A stretch of DNA of 64,000 nt from Novosphingobium aerophilum (GCF_014230305.1 NZ_JACLAU010000001.1:420049-484048); one strand, 5' to 3'; positions 11,833-20,982 are shown, numbered from the stretch's first letter. Program-made: numbers and translations. Notes: generated by a model not told the origin, from the letters alone.

Positions 11833-12600
11833 GTGTCAGCTGGGCGCGCCGTGCTGCAGGACAAGGTGGCCATCGTGACCGGAGCGGGGCAGGGGATCGG
11901 CGAGGCGATCGCCGTCGCTTTGGCGGGAGCGGGCGCCCGCGTGCTGGTCACTGGCCGAACCCCAGACAAACTCGATCGCGTGGCCGCGCGCATCGCCGCA
12001 GATGGCGGAGAGGTCGACACTCTGGTGGCCGAAGCCGGACAGCCGGACCAGTCGGCGGCCACGGTCGACCGCGCCGTGGCGACCTGGGGGCGGGTCGACG
12101 TGCTGGTCAACAACGCCCACACCTTCACCGACCACTTGCCGCTCGACGATCCCCGCATGGAGGCGCACTGCAAGATCGACCTGCAGTCCGGCTTCTTCGG
12201 CTCGCTGCAGCTGATGCAGGCCTGTTTTCCGCATATGTCCAGGCAGGGTGGGGGATCGATCATCAACTTCGGCTCGGATTTCGGCCTGCGCTGCGAGCCG
12301 GGCTTTCTCGCCTATGCCGCCAGCAAGGAAGCGATCCGCGCCCTGACGCGAACGGCCGCGCGGGAATGGGGCCGCCATGGCATCCGGGTCAACACGATCC
12401 TGCCGCGGGCCTTGTCTCCGAAGGCCGTGGCCTATCTCGAGGAGACCGGCAGCCATGACTTCGAACTGGCCAAGGTCGCACTGGGCCGCTTTGGCGAGCC
12501 CGACGACATTGCCCCCACCGCGCTGTTCCTCGCCAGCGATGCCTCGGCCTTCGTGACCGGGCAGACGATCGGCGTCGAGGGCGGGGTGACGATGTTTTGA
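11833..12600 (+). CDS. SDR family oxidoreductase
   Basis: This 255-residue classical SDR has the cofactor motif TGAGQGIGEA, NNAH in place of the usual NNAG, and YAASK as the catalytic Tyr-x3-Lys; TGRTPDK after strand 2 hints at NADP. The catalytic Ser lies in INFGSDFG. The GTG start at 11833 is supported by a strong GGAGAGGAG at 11816-11824; upstream in-frame ATG and TTG codons lack such a site. It is the first gene of a TetR-controlled run. The substrate is unknown. Confidence 0.84.
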   Translation: MSAGRAVLQDKVAIVTGAGQGIGEAIAVALAGAGARVLVTGRTPDKLDRVAARIAADGGEVDTLVAEAGQPDQSAATVDRAVATWGRVDVLVNNAHTFTDHLPLDDPRMEAHCKIDLQSGFFGSLQLMQACFPHMSRQGGGSIINFGSDFGLRCEPGFLAYAASKEAIRALTRTAAREWGRHGIRVNTILPRALSPKAVAYLEETGSHDFELAKVALGRFGEPDDIAPTALFLASDASAFVTGQTIGVEGGVTMF

Positions 12601-12617
12601 GCGAGCGGGGAAACAGG

Positions 12618-13370
12618 ATGGACAAGGCCAGGGTGGCACTCGTGACCGGTGGCGCGGCCGGCATGGGGCGGGCGACCTGCCTGCGCCTGGCGCGTGCCGG
12701 GCATGCGATCGGCGTGCTGGACATCGATCTGGCCGGAGCGCGGGCCGTGGCGGATATGATCACCTCCACCGGCGGGCAGGCCCTGGCGGTCGGCGCCGAT
12801 ATTGGCGACCGCGCGCAGATCGAGGCCGCGGTCGCCCAGATCCGCAGCGCTCTCGGCGCGGTGACGATCGTGATCAACAACGCGGCGATGGAGAATTTCT
12901 GCGCGATCGAGGCGCTGGACGATGCGACCTGGGACCGGCTGATGGCGGTCAACCTGCGCGGGGCCTACATCGTCACCCAGTGCGCCCTGCCCGACATGCT
13001 GGCGGCCGGTTGGGGCCGCGTCATCAACCTGGCGGCATTCGGCGCCCAGATCGGCGCGCCCAACATGGCGCTGTACACGGCGAGCAAGGGCGGGATCATC
13101 GCCATGACCCGCTCGCTCGCGATCGAACTTGGTCCGAAGGGGATCACGGTGAATGCCGTGTCGCCCGGGTTCATCGACACCCCGATGGCGCGGCGCGCGA
13201 TCGATGGGGGCCTGTTCCCGGTGCCCTATGAGCAGATCGTCGCGACTTATCCGATCCCCCGCCTGGGCGATCCGGACGACATCGCCGCCGCCTGCGCCTT
13301 CTTTGCCTCGGCCGACGCCGCCTATATCACCGGTCAGGTGCTGGGGGTGAACGGCGGCGCCGCCATGTAA
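12618..13370 (+). CDS. SDR family oxidoreductase
   Basis: This 250-residue protein has TGGAAGMGRAT (cofactor loop), VLDIDLAG (acidic residue suggesting NAD), NNAAMEN, the catalytic INLAAFGAQIG with Ala where Ser is usual, YTASK, and the end ITGQVLGVNGG. The absence of Ser at the usual catalytic position is a real oddity and could lower or change activity. It follows the preceding SDR by 17 bp. The two SDRs may act on successive intermediates. Confidence 0.83.
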   Translation: MDKARVALVTGGAAGMGRATCLRLARAGHAIGVLDIDLAGARAVADMITSTGGQALAVGADIGDRAQIEAAVAQIRSALGAVTIVINNAAMENFCAIEALDDATWDRLMAVNLRGAYIVTQCALPDMLAAGWGRVINLAAFGAQIGAPNMALYTASKGGIIAMTRSLAIELGPKGITVNAVSPGFIDTPMARRAIDGGLFPVPYEQIVATYPIPRLGDPDDIAAACAFFASADAAYITGQVLGVNGGAAM

Positions 13371-13399
13371 CTTGACCGAACCGTGACAAGGTCCACCCC

Positions 13400-14230
13400 A
13401 TGAACACCCCGAACGCCGAACGATACGAGGTCCGCCAGATCAAGCCGCTGATCGGCGCCGTGGTCGATAGCGACAAGGCCACCCTGCTGAGCGGTCGCCA
13501 TTCGGCCGAAATCCGCGGCATGCTGGAGGATCGCGGGGTGATCGTGTTTCCGCAGGTCCACTTCACCGACGAGGAACAGGTGGAATTCACCAAGACCCTG
13601 GGCAAATGGGTCCCGGAAATGCACGGCGACGTGTTCAAGATCTCGATGGACAAGACGGTGAACCCCCAGGCCGACTACACCAAGGGTGCCTTTTACTGGC
13701 ACATCGACGGGACCATGCAGCAGGTCCCGCTGTTCGCCTCGATGCTGACCTGCAAGAAGAAGGCGCCGGTCGGCGGCAACACCGAATTCTGCAACACCTA
13801 CGCCGCCTGGGACGCCCTGCCCGACGAAGAGAAGGCCCGGCTCGACGGGCTGCGGGTGGTGCACTCCTTCGTCAATGCCCAGCTCTACGTCGAACCCGAG
13901 CCGGACCTTGCGCTGTTCGAGCGCTGGCGCGCGCTGGGCACCAACGAATTGCCGCTGGTCTGGACGCACACCTCGGGCCGCAAGTCGCTGGTGCTCGGGT
14001 CGACCGCAGACCACATCGTCGGGATGGACCCGATCGAGAGCCGGCATTTGCTGGTGCGACTGCGCGACTGGGCGACGCAGGAGCGCTTCTCGCTCAGCCA
14101 CACCTGGTCGGTGGGCGATGCGGTGATCTGGGACAACACCGGCACCATGCACCGGGCCATGGCCTATCCGCTCGACTGCGACCGGCAGATGCACCGCACC
14201 AAGCTGGAAGGCGAAGAGGCGTTTGCCTGA
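13400..14230 (+). CDS. TauD/TfdA family Fe(II)/2-oxoglutarate-dependent dioxygenase
   Basis: This 276-residue enzyme has the iron-binding facial triad H101-x-D103 in WHIDGT and the distal His near residue 251 in TGTMHRAM, plus the 2-oxoglutarate-binding Arg about 15 residues later in HRTKLEG. Family members hydroxylate taurine, 2,4-D or other small acids, often releasing an aldehyde. It sits between SDR and MAPEG genes in a plus-strand run, so it may open a catabolic route whose product the SDRs process. The substrate cannot be deduced. Confidence 0.9.
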   Translation: MNTPNAERYEVRQIKPLIGAVVDSDKATLLSGRHSAEIRGMLEDRGVIVFPQVHFTDEEQVEFTKTLGKWVPEMHGDVFKISMDKTVNPQADYTKGAFYWHIDGTMQQVPLFASMLTCKKKAPVGGNTEFCNTYAAWDALPDEEKARLDGLRVVHSFVNAQLYVEPEPDLALFERWRALGTNELPLVWTHTSGRKSLVLGSTADHIVGMDPIESRHLLVRLRDWATQERFSLSHTWSVGDAVIWDNTGTMHRAMAYPLDCDRQMHRTKLEGEEAFA

Positions 14231-14260
14231 CCGGCAGACTCGGATCGAAAGGGACTGACA

Positions 14261-14695
14261 ATGGGTACGCTCCAAGCTCCTGCCACGATTTTTCTGCCGA
14301 TGCTGCTGATCGTGGCGCTGACCTTCGTGGCCTTCGTCAAGATGGCGATCGAACGCGCCGCGGCGGTCAAGGGCGGACAGGATCCGGCTTACTACAAGGT
14401 CTACCTCGGCGACCCCGAACCCGAAAAGACCCGCGCCGCGGTCCGTCACTGGGACAACCTGTTCGAGCTGCCGACCCTGTTCTACGCAGCCTGCCTGACA
14501 GCGTTCGTCCTGGCCGCCGTATCCGGCTGGACCCTGCTGTTCGCGTGGCTGTTCGCCGCCTGCCGGCTGGTCCAGAGCCTGGTCCACATGTCCACCAACA
14601 ACCCGAACCAGCGTGGCGGGGCCTTCGCCTTGTCGGTGCTGGGGCTGCTGGCGCTCTGGGTGAACCTGGCGCTGACCATCGCCGGGCGGCTGTGA
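14261..14695 (+). CDS. MAPEG family membrane protein
   Basis: This 144-residue protein has four predicted transmembrane helices. The loop between helices 1 and 2 contains the conserved RHWDNLFELPTLFYA, and the pattern VHMSTNNPNQRGGAF follows helix 3. Both match the bacterial MAPEG group related to microsomal glutathione transferases. It probably lies in the inner membrane. The following SMP-30 gene begins 1 bp after its stop. Confidence 0.85.
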   Translation: MGTLQAPATIFLPMLLIVALTFVAFVKMAIERAAAVKGGQDPAYYKVYLGDPEPEKTRAAVRHWDNLFELPTLFYAACLTAFVLAAVSGWTLLFAWLFAACRLVQSLVHMSTNNPNQRGGAFALSVLGLLALWVNLALTIAGRL

Positions 14696-14696
14696 C

Positions 14697-15599
14697 GTGA
14701 CCGCCGACGCCCGGCTCGACGATTTTGCCGAACTGGCCCGGGGGATCTACCTGGAGGGCCTGGCGATCGACCATGAGCGCGGCCTGGTGTGGTTCTCCGA
14801 TGTCGTCGGCGGCGGAATCCATGCGGTGCGCAGCGACGGCACGCCGGTGGCCACGCTCAACCCGGACCGGATGTGGACCGGCGGGGTGCTGGTGAACAAG
14901 GGCGGGATCGTGCTGTCGTCGGGCCAGGGCGGCATTGCCTGGACCAATCCCGAGACCGGTGCTGCCGGTTGGCTGATCGATCGGATCGATGGGGCACCGA
15001 TCAACGGGATCAACGAAATGGTCCCCGACGGGCAGGGCGGGCTGTACTTCGGCACGGTCGATCTCGACAGCGTGATCGCGGGCCGGGCGCCGGGACCGAC
15101 CTGCCTGTACCGTCTCGACCGCGACCGCACCCTGACCCGGATCGCCGACGGGGTGGGCTTCAGCAATGGTCTGATGCTGGATGCGCAGGCCCGCCGGCTG
15201 TACTGCAACGACACCTTCCGCGGCACCTGGGCCTTTGACCTCGGGGCCGACGGAGTTCCGGCCGATCGGCGGCTGATCCTGGCGAAGGAGGACGCCGATG
15301 GCCTGGCGCTCGATGCGCTGGGCTGTCTGTGGATCACCGGTTTTCGGTCCGGGGTCTTCACCCGCCTGGCGGCCGACGGCACCCGGCTGGCCGACGTGCC
15401 GACCCCCGGCGAGGCGATCACCCAGCTGCGCTTCGGCGGCGCCGACGGAAGGGATTGCTATTTCCATGTCGTCCCGATCGACGGCGGTGAGGCCCTGAAG
15501 AACGGCACCGAACTGTCCGCCCGCCGCTCCATCCTTTACCACGCCCGATCGACCGTCCCCGGCCGGCCGGTCGCTCCGACCGAATTCCGGCTCGGCTGA
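14697..15599 (+). CDS. SMP-30/gluconolactonase family protein
   Basis: This 300-residue beta-propeller begins with a GTG one base after the MAPEG stop. The repeats YLEGLAIDHERGLVWFSDV, NGINEMVPDGQGGLYFGTVD and GFSNGLMLDAQARRLYCNDT carry the Glu, Asn and Asp metal ligands of the SMP-30 family. It would hydrolyse a lactone, perhaps formed by a neighbouring SDR. It is only distantly similar to the SMP-30 protein at 8124-9026. Confidence 0.85.
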   Translation: MTADARLDDFAELARGIYLEGLAIDHERGLVWFSDVVGGGIHAVRSDGTPVATLNPDRMWTGGVLVNKGGIVLSSGQGGIAWTNPETGAAGWLIDRIDGAPINGINEMVPDGQGGLYFGTVDLDSVIAGRAPGPTCLYRLDRDRTLTRIADGVGFSNGLMLDAQARRLYCNDTFRGTWAFDLGADGVPADRRLILAKEDADGLALDALGCLWITGFRSGVFTRLAADGTRLADVPTPGEAITQLRFGGADGRDCYFHVVPIDGGEALKNGTELSARRSILYHARSTVPGRPVAPTEFRLG

Positions 15600-15630
15600 C
15601 CCCGGGCCTGCCCACAGCGAGACCACGATC

Positions 15631-16500
15631 ATGTCAAGCCAGCCACCCGTCGCCATCGTCACCGGAGCCAGCAGAGGAGCCGGGCGCGGCATCGCCATCG
15701 CCCTCGGCCAGCACGGCTGCATCGTCTATGTCACCGGGCGTTCGGCCCAGGACGGGGATCACGCCCTGCCCGGCACGATCTATGAGACCGCCGATGCCGT
15801 CACCGCAGCCGGTGGCAAGGGCATTGCGGTGCGCTGTGATCATGCCGACGATGCCCAGGCCCAGGCCCTGGTCGACCAGGTTCTCGCCGAGCAGGGACGC
15901 ATCGACATCCTCGTCAACAATGCGGCGGCGGTGCACGATGAGCTGTCGCTGCCCGGCAACTTCTGGGAGAAGCCGCTCAAGCTGGCCGACATGATCGATG
16001 TCGGGGTGCGCAGCTCCTACGTGGCAAGCTGGCTCGTCGCCCCGACCATGGTCAGGCAGAACAGCGGCCTGATCGTCTTCACCTCGGCCTCCGGGGCCGC
16101 CCATTACTCGATGGGGCCGGCCTATGGCGCCCATAAGGCCGGGGTCGACAAGCTGGCCTTCGACATGGCGGTCGATTTTCGTGCGGCAGGCAGCCGGGTG
16201 ACCACGCTGTCGCTCTGGATGGGAGCCCTGGCGACGGACCGGCTGAAGGGGATCATCGCCGCCAATCCGGCCAAGTTCGGCTATCTTCTCGACCAGATCG
16301 AGACCCCCGAATTCACCGGCCACGTGATCTGGGCCCTGTTCAACGATCCGGCGCTGACCGAACGATCGGGACAAACCCTGATCGGGGCCGAGGTCGCGCG
16401 CGCGTTCGGGATCACCGACGCGGACGGACGGGTGCCGCCCTCTTACCGCGATACCCACAAGGTCGTGCCGCTGCAGTACTACCCCAACGTGGTCCGCTGA
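15631..16500 (+). CDS. SDR family oxidoreductase (DHRS1-like)
   Basis: This 289-residue SDR has TGASRGAGRGIA, NNAA, a Ser in FTSASGAAHYSMG and YGAHKAG as the catalytic Tyr-x3-Lys. The long insertion NFWEKPLKLADMIDVGVRSSY and the extended C-terminus resemble the DHRS1-type subgroup. It is the fourth SDR of the 9-17 kb region. The substrate is unknown. Confidence 0.82.
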   Translation: MSSQPPVAIVTGASRGAGRGIAIALGQHGCIVYVTGRSAQDGDHALPGTIYETADAVTAAGGKGIAVRCDHADDAQAQALVDQVLAEQGRIDILVNNAAAVHDELSLPGNFWEKPLKLADMIDVGVRSSYVASWLVAPTMVRQNSGLIVFTSASGAAHYSMGPAYGAHKAGVDKLAFDMAVDFRAAGSRVTTLSLWMGALATDRLKGIIAANPAKFGYLLDQIETPEFTGHVIWALFNDPALTERSGQTLIGAEVARAFGITDADGRVPPSYRDTHKVVPLQYYPNVVR

Positions 16501-16524
16501 ACCGGACCGGACGGAACCCCAGCC

Positions 16525-17112
16525 ATGCCCGACACAGCTCCGCGCATCGCCCCCTTGCCGCCGGAAGAGTGGACCGACGAAGCCCGCGCGGTCTTTGCCT
16601 ATTGGGAGGGTGAGGAGGGCCGGGCCAACGGGTCTCGCCTCAACACCATGCTGACCTTCGGGCGGCACCCGGCCCTGGCCCTCGCCACGCTGGACCTGGG
16701 GCGCTACTTCATGCTGCAGTCTGGCCTCTCCGCGCGACAGGTCAAGCTGGTGGTGATGCGGGTCGCGCATCGCTATCAGGCGACCTACCAGTGGACGCAC
16801 AACGTGCTCGGCGCGCGACAGATCGGGATCAGCGACGCCGAAATCGCGGCGATCCAGGTCGGCCCGGCCGATCCGGCATGGTCCCGCGCCGACCGCGCGC
16901 TGCTTCAGGCGGTGGACGAGGTCAACCACGGCGGGCAGATCCGTGACGCCACCTGGACCGAGCTCACCGCGCTGTTCGATGAACGCCTGATCATGGACCT
17001 GGTCCATGCCGCCGGCTACTTCGCCATGGTCGCCTGGGGACAGGTCGCCATGGGGGTCGCGCTGGAACCGGACGTGGCGGCGGTATCGCGCAACCGCGCC
17101 CGGGACACCTGA
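16525..17112 (+). CDS. carboxymuconolactone decarboxylase (CMD) family protein
   Basis: This 195-residue helical protein matches CMD/AhpD-like proteins: NTMLTFGRHPALALATLDLGRYF, then LSARQVKLVVMRVAHRYQATYQWTHNVLGARQIGIS. The CxxC of the AhpD peroxidase subgroup is absent (WTHN occupies that place), so a peroxidase role is unlikely and a decarboxylase or uncharacterised role remains. It is the last gene of the TetR-flanked run, convergent with lacI. Confidence 0.8.
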   Translation: MPDTAPRIAPLPPEEWTDEARAVFAYWEGEEGRANGSRLNTMLTFGRHPALALATLDLGRYFMLQSGLSARQVKLVVMRVAHRYQATYQWTHNVLGARQIGISDAEIAAIQVGPADPAWSRADRALLQAVDEVNHGGQIRDATWTELTALFDERLIMDLVHAAGYFAMVAWGQVAMGVALEPDVAAVSRNRARDT

Positions 17113-17150
17113 GCGGCCACACCGCGTCAGCAGCCCCGGACCGCCCTGCG

Positions 17151-18203
17151 CTAGGCGCTGGCGGGTGGGGCGTCGGATTCGCGGCGGATCAGTTCGTAGT
17201 CCAGAGTCAGCAGGCGCGACGGGCCCGGGAGCCCCGGGTCGGTCTTGAGCTCCTGGACAAGCAGCTCGAGCGCGCGCTCGGCCATGGTGCGAATGGGCTG
17301 TCGGATCGTGGTCAGCTCGGGCCAGATGGTGGAGGCCTGGGCGGTATCGTCGAAGCCGCAGACGGTCAGGTCTTGCGGCACGTCGAGACGATTGCGGTGG
17401 GCGGCGGCGACACAGCCGGCCGCCATGTCGTCATTGGCGGCGAAGATCGCGGTGGGCCGTTGCGCCAGGGCGAGCAGCGCCATCCCCGCCTCCAGTCCCG
17501 AGCGATAGGTGAACTCGCCCTGCCGGACGAAATCCGGATCGATCACGATCCCCGCCTCGTCCAGCGCATCGCGGAACCCGGCGAGACGCAGCGCACTGGC
17601 CGTCTGCTGCGGATGGCCGATGACGAAGCCGATCCGGCGATGACCCAGAGCCACCAGGTGCCGCGTCATGTCATGCGCCGCCTGATAATCGTCGATCATG
17701 ACCACCGGATGATGCGCCTCGGCGCGACCGGGGCCGATCAGCACGGCCCGGAGATCGGCCCGGCGCAGCCGCGCCAGCAGCGCCGTATCGTCGCACAGCG
17801 GCGGGGGCAGCAAGAGCCCGTCGATCGCCATTTCGCCGAAATTGGCGATCATCCTGCCCTGGTCCCGCCCGGTGTCGCAGCGTTCGACCAGCAGATGGAC
17901 GCCCTGTCGCGTCGCGGCGTCCATGCAGCCGATCAGCAATTCGCTGAGATAGGCGGCAGAGGGATTGGCATAGAGCAGAACCATACGCAGCGGCCGGGCA
18001 CCGGCCAGCGCCTGCGCGGCACGGTTGGGAGCATAACCCAGCTCGCGAATGGCCGCTGCGACCGCTTCGCGGGTGCCCTCGCGGACTCCGGCCGCACCGT
18101 TGACCACTCGGCTCACCGTCATGGGCGAGCAACCCGCCAGGCGCGCCACGTCATCGACCGTGGGACGGCCGGAATGGCGGCGGCGAGGGCGATGGTCGGT
18201 CAT
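17151..18203 (-). CDS. LacI family transcriptional regulator
   Basis: This 350-residue protein has an N-terminal LacI helix-turn-helix (TVDDVARLAGCSPMTVSRVVNG, residues about 15-36), the hinge helix NRAAQALAGARP, and a periplasmic-binding-like effector domain with ALGHRRIGFVIGHPQQ and TAIFAANDDMAAG. It is divergent from the sugar porter gene, and a TAGCGCTA-centred site lies between them; the same core occurs as a perfect palindrome before the xylX-like operon. It probably represses both and responds to a sugar or sugar acid. Confidence 0.9.
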   Translation of the reverse strand: MTDHRPRRRHSGRPTVDDVARLAGCSPMTVSRVVNGAAGVREGTREAVAAAIRELGYAPNRAAQALAGARPLRMVLLYANPSAAYLSELLIGCMDAATRQGVHLLVERCDTGRDQGRMIANFGEMAIDGLLLPPPLCDDTALLARLRRADLRAVLIGPGRAEAHHPVVMIDDYQAAHDMTRHLVALGHRRIGFVIGHPQQTASALRLAGFRDALDEAGIVIDPDFVRQGEFTYRSGLEAGMALLALAQRPTAIFAANDDMAAGCVAAAHRNRLDVPQDLTVCGFDDTAQASTIWPELTTIRQPIRTMAERALELLVQELKTDPGLPGPSRLLTLDYELIRRESDAPPASA

Positions 18204-18309
18204 GGCAGGCAGCTCCCGTCCCCGTTGGTGGGATCGCCGCCACGAAATGGCAAGCCCGTTCCGGCAGGCGATGGTTCATGCTTGCACCTTGGGCCCTACC
18301 CGGTAAACC

Positions 18310-18321
18310 GATAGCGCTACC
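18310..18321. promoter_or_regulatory. LacI-type operator upstream of the sugar porter gene
   Basis: GATAGCGCTACC contains the palindromic core TAGCGCTA (18312-18319), identical to the core of the operator at 10989-11000. It lies 58 bp before the sugar porter start and about 107 bp from the divergent lacI start, so it could control both. Confidence 0.65.
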
Positions 18322-18378
18322 AATCCCGGCCTCCCCCATGGATCGGCCAAGTCGGATCGGGGCGAGGGGGAGACAGCG

Positions 18379-19794
18379 ATGCAGGCGCAGGCGGACGATC
18401 AAGTAAACATGACACTGGTCAGCGCGATCGTGGCGGTCGCGACGATCGGCGGCCTGCTGTTCGGCTATGACAGTGGCGCGGTCAATGGCACCCAGGCGGG
18501 GCTCAAGGCGGCCTTCGTGCTGGACGACACCGGTCTGGGCTTCACCGTCGGCTGCCTGCTGGTGGGCTGCGCGGCCGGGGCCTTCCTGGCCGGGCGGATG
18601 GCCGACCGGTTCGGACGCAAGCGGATCATGACCCTGGCCGCGGTCCTGTTCCTCGCCGGCGCCCTGGTCCAGGGGCTGACCGCCAGCCATGCCCTCTTCG
18701 TGGTTTTCCGGTTCCTGGGCGGAATGGCGGTCGGTGCGGCCAGCGTCCTGTCGCCGGCCTATATCTCGGAGGTGGCACCGGCGGCGATCCGTGGCCGGCT
18801 GACCAGCGTCCAGCAGGTGATGATCATCACCGGCCTGACCCTGGCCTTCGTGGTCAATTACCTGCTGGCCGAGGCGGCCGGCGGTTCGCTCGGGATGGTC
18901 GGCGGACTGCCGGCCTGGCGGTGGATGTATCTGGCCCAGGCGGTGCCGGCGGTGGTCTTTCTGCTGGCGTTGCAGTTCATTCCGGAGAGCCCGCGCTACC
19001 TGGTGGTGGGCGGCAGCGAGGACCAGGCCCGGCAGGTGCTGGCCCGCCTGTTCGGTGCCGCGACCGCCGACCGCAGGGTGGCCGAGATTCGCGCATCCTT
19101 CGCCACCGACCACCGTCCCCGCCTCGCCGATGTGCTGGCGCGGGGCACCGTGCTGCGCCCGATCGTCTGGGCCGGGCTGATCATTGCGGTGTTCCAGCAG
19201 TTCGTCGGGATCAACGTGATCTTCTACTACGGCGAGACGCTGTGGCGTCTGGCCGGCGTGTCCGAACAGGCCGCGCTCGAACGCAACATCGTTTCGGGGC
19301 TGGTGTCGATCGCGGCCTGCTTCGTGACGATGGCCCTCGTGGACCGGATCGGCCGCAAGCCGCTGCTGCTGATCGGCTCGGTCGGCATGGCCCTGACGCT
19401 GGGGGCAATGAGCTGGGCCTTCGCGCAGGGCACGCTGGATTCGTCCGGGGCGCTGCAAATGGCGCCGCAGCTCGGGCTGGTCGCGGTGATCGCGGCCAAC
19501 CTGTACGTCGTGTTCTTCAACGCCAGCTGGGGGCCGGTGATGTGGGTCCTGCTCGGCGAGATGTTTCCCAACCAGCTCCGCGGCTCGGCCCTTGCCGTCT
19601 GCGGGCTGGCGCAGTGGGCGGCGAACTACGCCGTGGTGCAGAGCTTCCCGGCGATGGCGCGGGGGCTCGGTCTGGCCGAGACCTACGGGTTCTACACGGC
19701 AGGCGCGGTCATCAGCTTCTGGCTGGTCAGGTCCTTCCTCGAAGAGACCAAGGGCAAGGAGCTGGAGCAGATGGAGGGCTGGGGAGGACATTGA
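18379..19794 (+). CDS. sugar porter family MFS transporter (XylE/GalP-like)
   Basis: This 471-residue inner-membrane protein shows the sugar porter signatures: GGLLFGYDSGAVNG in helix 1, MADRFGRKR in the 2-3 loop, FIPESPRYL after helix 6, QQFVGINVIFYYGE in helix 7, LVDRIGRKPLLL and the closing FLEETKGKELEQME. These define proton-coupled import of hexose or pentose. It is divergent from lacI with a shared operator, consistent with sugar-inducible uptake for the neighbouring oxidative pathway. Confidence 0.92.
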   Translation: MQAQADDQVNMTLVSAIVAVATIGGLLFGYDSGAVNGTQAGLKAAFVLDDTGLGFTVGCLLVGCAAGAFLAGRMADRFGRKRIMTLAAVLFLAGALVQGLTASHALFVVFRFLGGMAVGAASVLSPAYISEVAPAAIRGRLTSVQQVMIITGLTLAFVVNYLLAEAAGGSLGMVGGLPAWRWMYLAQAVPAVVFLLALQFIPESPRYLVVGGSEDQARQVLARLFGAATADRRVAEIRASFATDHRPRLADVLARGTVLRPIVWAGLIIAVFQQFVGINVIFYYGETLWRLAGVSEQAALERNIVSGLVSIAACFVTMALVDRIGRKPLLLIGSVGMALTLGAMSWAFAQGTLDSSGALQMAPQLGLVAVIAANLYVVFFNASWGPVMWVLLGEMFPNQLRGSALAVCGLAQWAANYAVVQSFPAMARGLGLAETYGFYTAGAVISFWLVRSFLEETKGKELEQMEGWGGH

Positions 19795-19830
19795 CTCCCC
19801 CGTCCGGGGCCTGGCCAGCGCGCCCTGCGG

Positions 19831-20595
19831 TCAGCCGGGGCCGACCGGGCCGATGTCCGACAGGGCCAGCTCGATCAGTTGCTGCATAGCCGCCCGCGCC
19901 GCGGGTCCGTCGCCATCGGCCACGGCATCGAACAGACTGCGGTGATCCGGCACCGGATCGCGCGGCAGCTTGCGCTTGCGTTGCTTGTAGATCGTGGTCC
20001 ACCGCACGGCCGCCGAGATCGTGCTGGCGAGCGAGATCAAGGCCCGGTTCCCGGTCGCCTTGAGCAGGACCGCGTGAAAGGTCTGGTCGGCCGACTGGCC
20101 CTCGGGCGTGGCCAGCGTATGGCGGGCCATTTCCTCAAGCGCATGGCCCATCTGGGCCAATTGTGCGCCGGTGCGGCGCATCGCCGCCAGCTCGGCCGCG
20201 GCAGGCTCGATGATGTGCCGCAGCTCGAACAGGTCGTTGATCGCCGCCGCGCTCGGCTCCCCGGCGAACGTCCAGGCCAGCACGTCGGGATCCAGGACGT
20301 GCCAGCGCGACGGATCGGTGATGCGCGTGCCCGCCTTGGGGCGACTTTCGACCAGCCCCTTGGCCGCGAGAATCCGGATCGCTTCGCGGTAGGCCGTGCG
20401 CGAAACCTTGTGGCGTTCGGCGAAGTCCAGCTCGGTGCTCAGGATGTGGCCGGGGGGATAGTGGCCGGTGACGATGGCGATGCCCAGATCGCGGGCGATG
20501 GTGCCGTGCAACCGCAGCGACTTGTCGGACCGGTCGATCGTCCCCTGGCCGCGCGCCTTGCTTCCTGTCACAGCTTGCTCCCTTGTCCGACGCAT
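19831..20595 (-). CDS. GntR family regulator (FadR/FCD subgroup)
   Basis: This 254-residue protein has an N-terminal GntR winged helix (YPPGHILSTELDFAERHKVSRTAYREAIRILAAKGLVESRPKAGTRI) and a helical FCD ligand domain with ELRHIIEPAAAELAA, FHAVLLKATGNRAL and DHRSLFDAVADGD, which supply the metal-binding Asp and His residues of the group. ATG 20595 is preferred over GTG 20607. FCD regulators often sense sugar acids, which fits the adjacent sugar-oxidation genes. It would be co-transcribed with the dehydrogenase stub upstream. Confidence 0.9.
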   Translation of the reverse strand: MRRTREQAVTGSKARGQGTIDRSDKSLRLHGTIARDLGIAIVTGHYPPGHILSTELDFAERHKVSRTAYREAIRILAAKGLVESRPKAGTRITDPSRWHVLDPDVLAWTFAGEPSAAAINDLFELRHIIEPAAAELAAMRRTGAQLAQMGHALEEMARHTLATPEGQSADQTFHAVLLKATGNRALISLASTISAAVRWTTIYKQRKRKLPRDPVPDHRSLFDAVADGDGPAARAAMQQLIELALSDIGPVGPG

Positions 20596-20681
20596 TATTC
20601 GCGCCACCGCCCCGATGTCCAGCGGTTCGCAGCGGCCGCCGCGGGCACAGTGCCGCCTGGCGAATCGGTCACGCCCCCTGG

Positions 20682-20957
20682 TCAGTCGATGAAGGGCTCC
20701 ACAGTCCGAACCGTGCCGCGCAGGAATGCGTCGGCCACGAGGCGGAGCGGGCCGACGTCGACATCGCCGGCCCGCTGACGGATCAGTCCGGCAAAGTGCG
20801 CATAGAGCCGGGGGTATTCGCGGTCCTGCTCCCGGCAGGTGGTATCCGGCAGGGTCAGCACCGCGCCGCCGCCGGCCAGGGTGAGGGTACCGCCATCGGT
20901 CTCGACCTCGATGTCCCAGGTCTGCGGACCGGCCTGGCGGAAGTCGAGATCGACGTG
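20682..20957 (-). pseudogene. Gfo/Idh/MocA sugar 1-dehydrogenase, C-terminal stub cut by IS3
   Basis: The last 91 codons encode HVDLDFRQAGPQTWDIEVETDGG and end with LRLVADAFLRGTVRTVEPFID, the typical C-terminus of D-galactose or L-arabinose 1-dehydrogenases of the Gfo/Idh/MocA family. The reading frame runs into the IS3 left end at 20958, and the N-terminal Rossmann domain is missing from the window. A functional product is therefore not expected. The remnant indicates that a sugar dehydrogenase once completed this pathway cluster. Confidence 0.8.
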
Positions 20958-20982
20958 TGATCTGCCCCCTTCTGGGTGGTCC
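20958..20982 (+). repeat. IS3 left terminal inverted repeat
   Basis: It starts with TGATCTGCCCCC and ends GGGTGGTCC. It pairs with 23859-23882 with mismatches in the middle. The conserved outermost TGA and inner GTGGTCC define the IS boundary. Confidence 0.85.

Noticed and set aside
16525..17112. Calling the CMD-family protein an AhpD peroxidase
   Set aside because: The CxxC redox pair needed for AhpD activity is absent.
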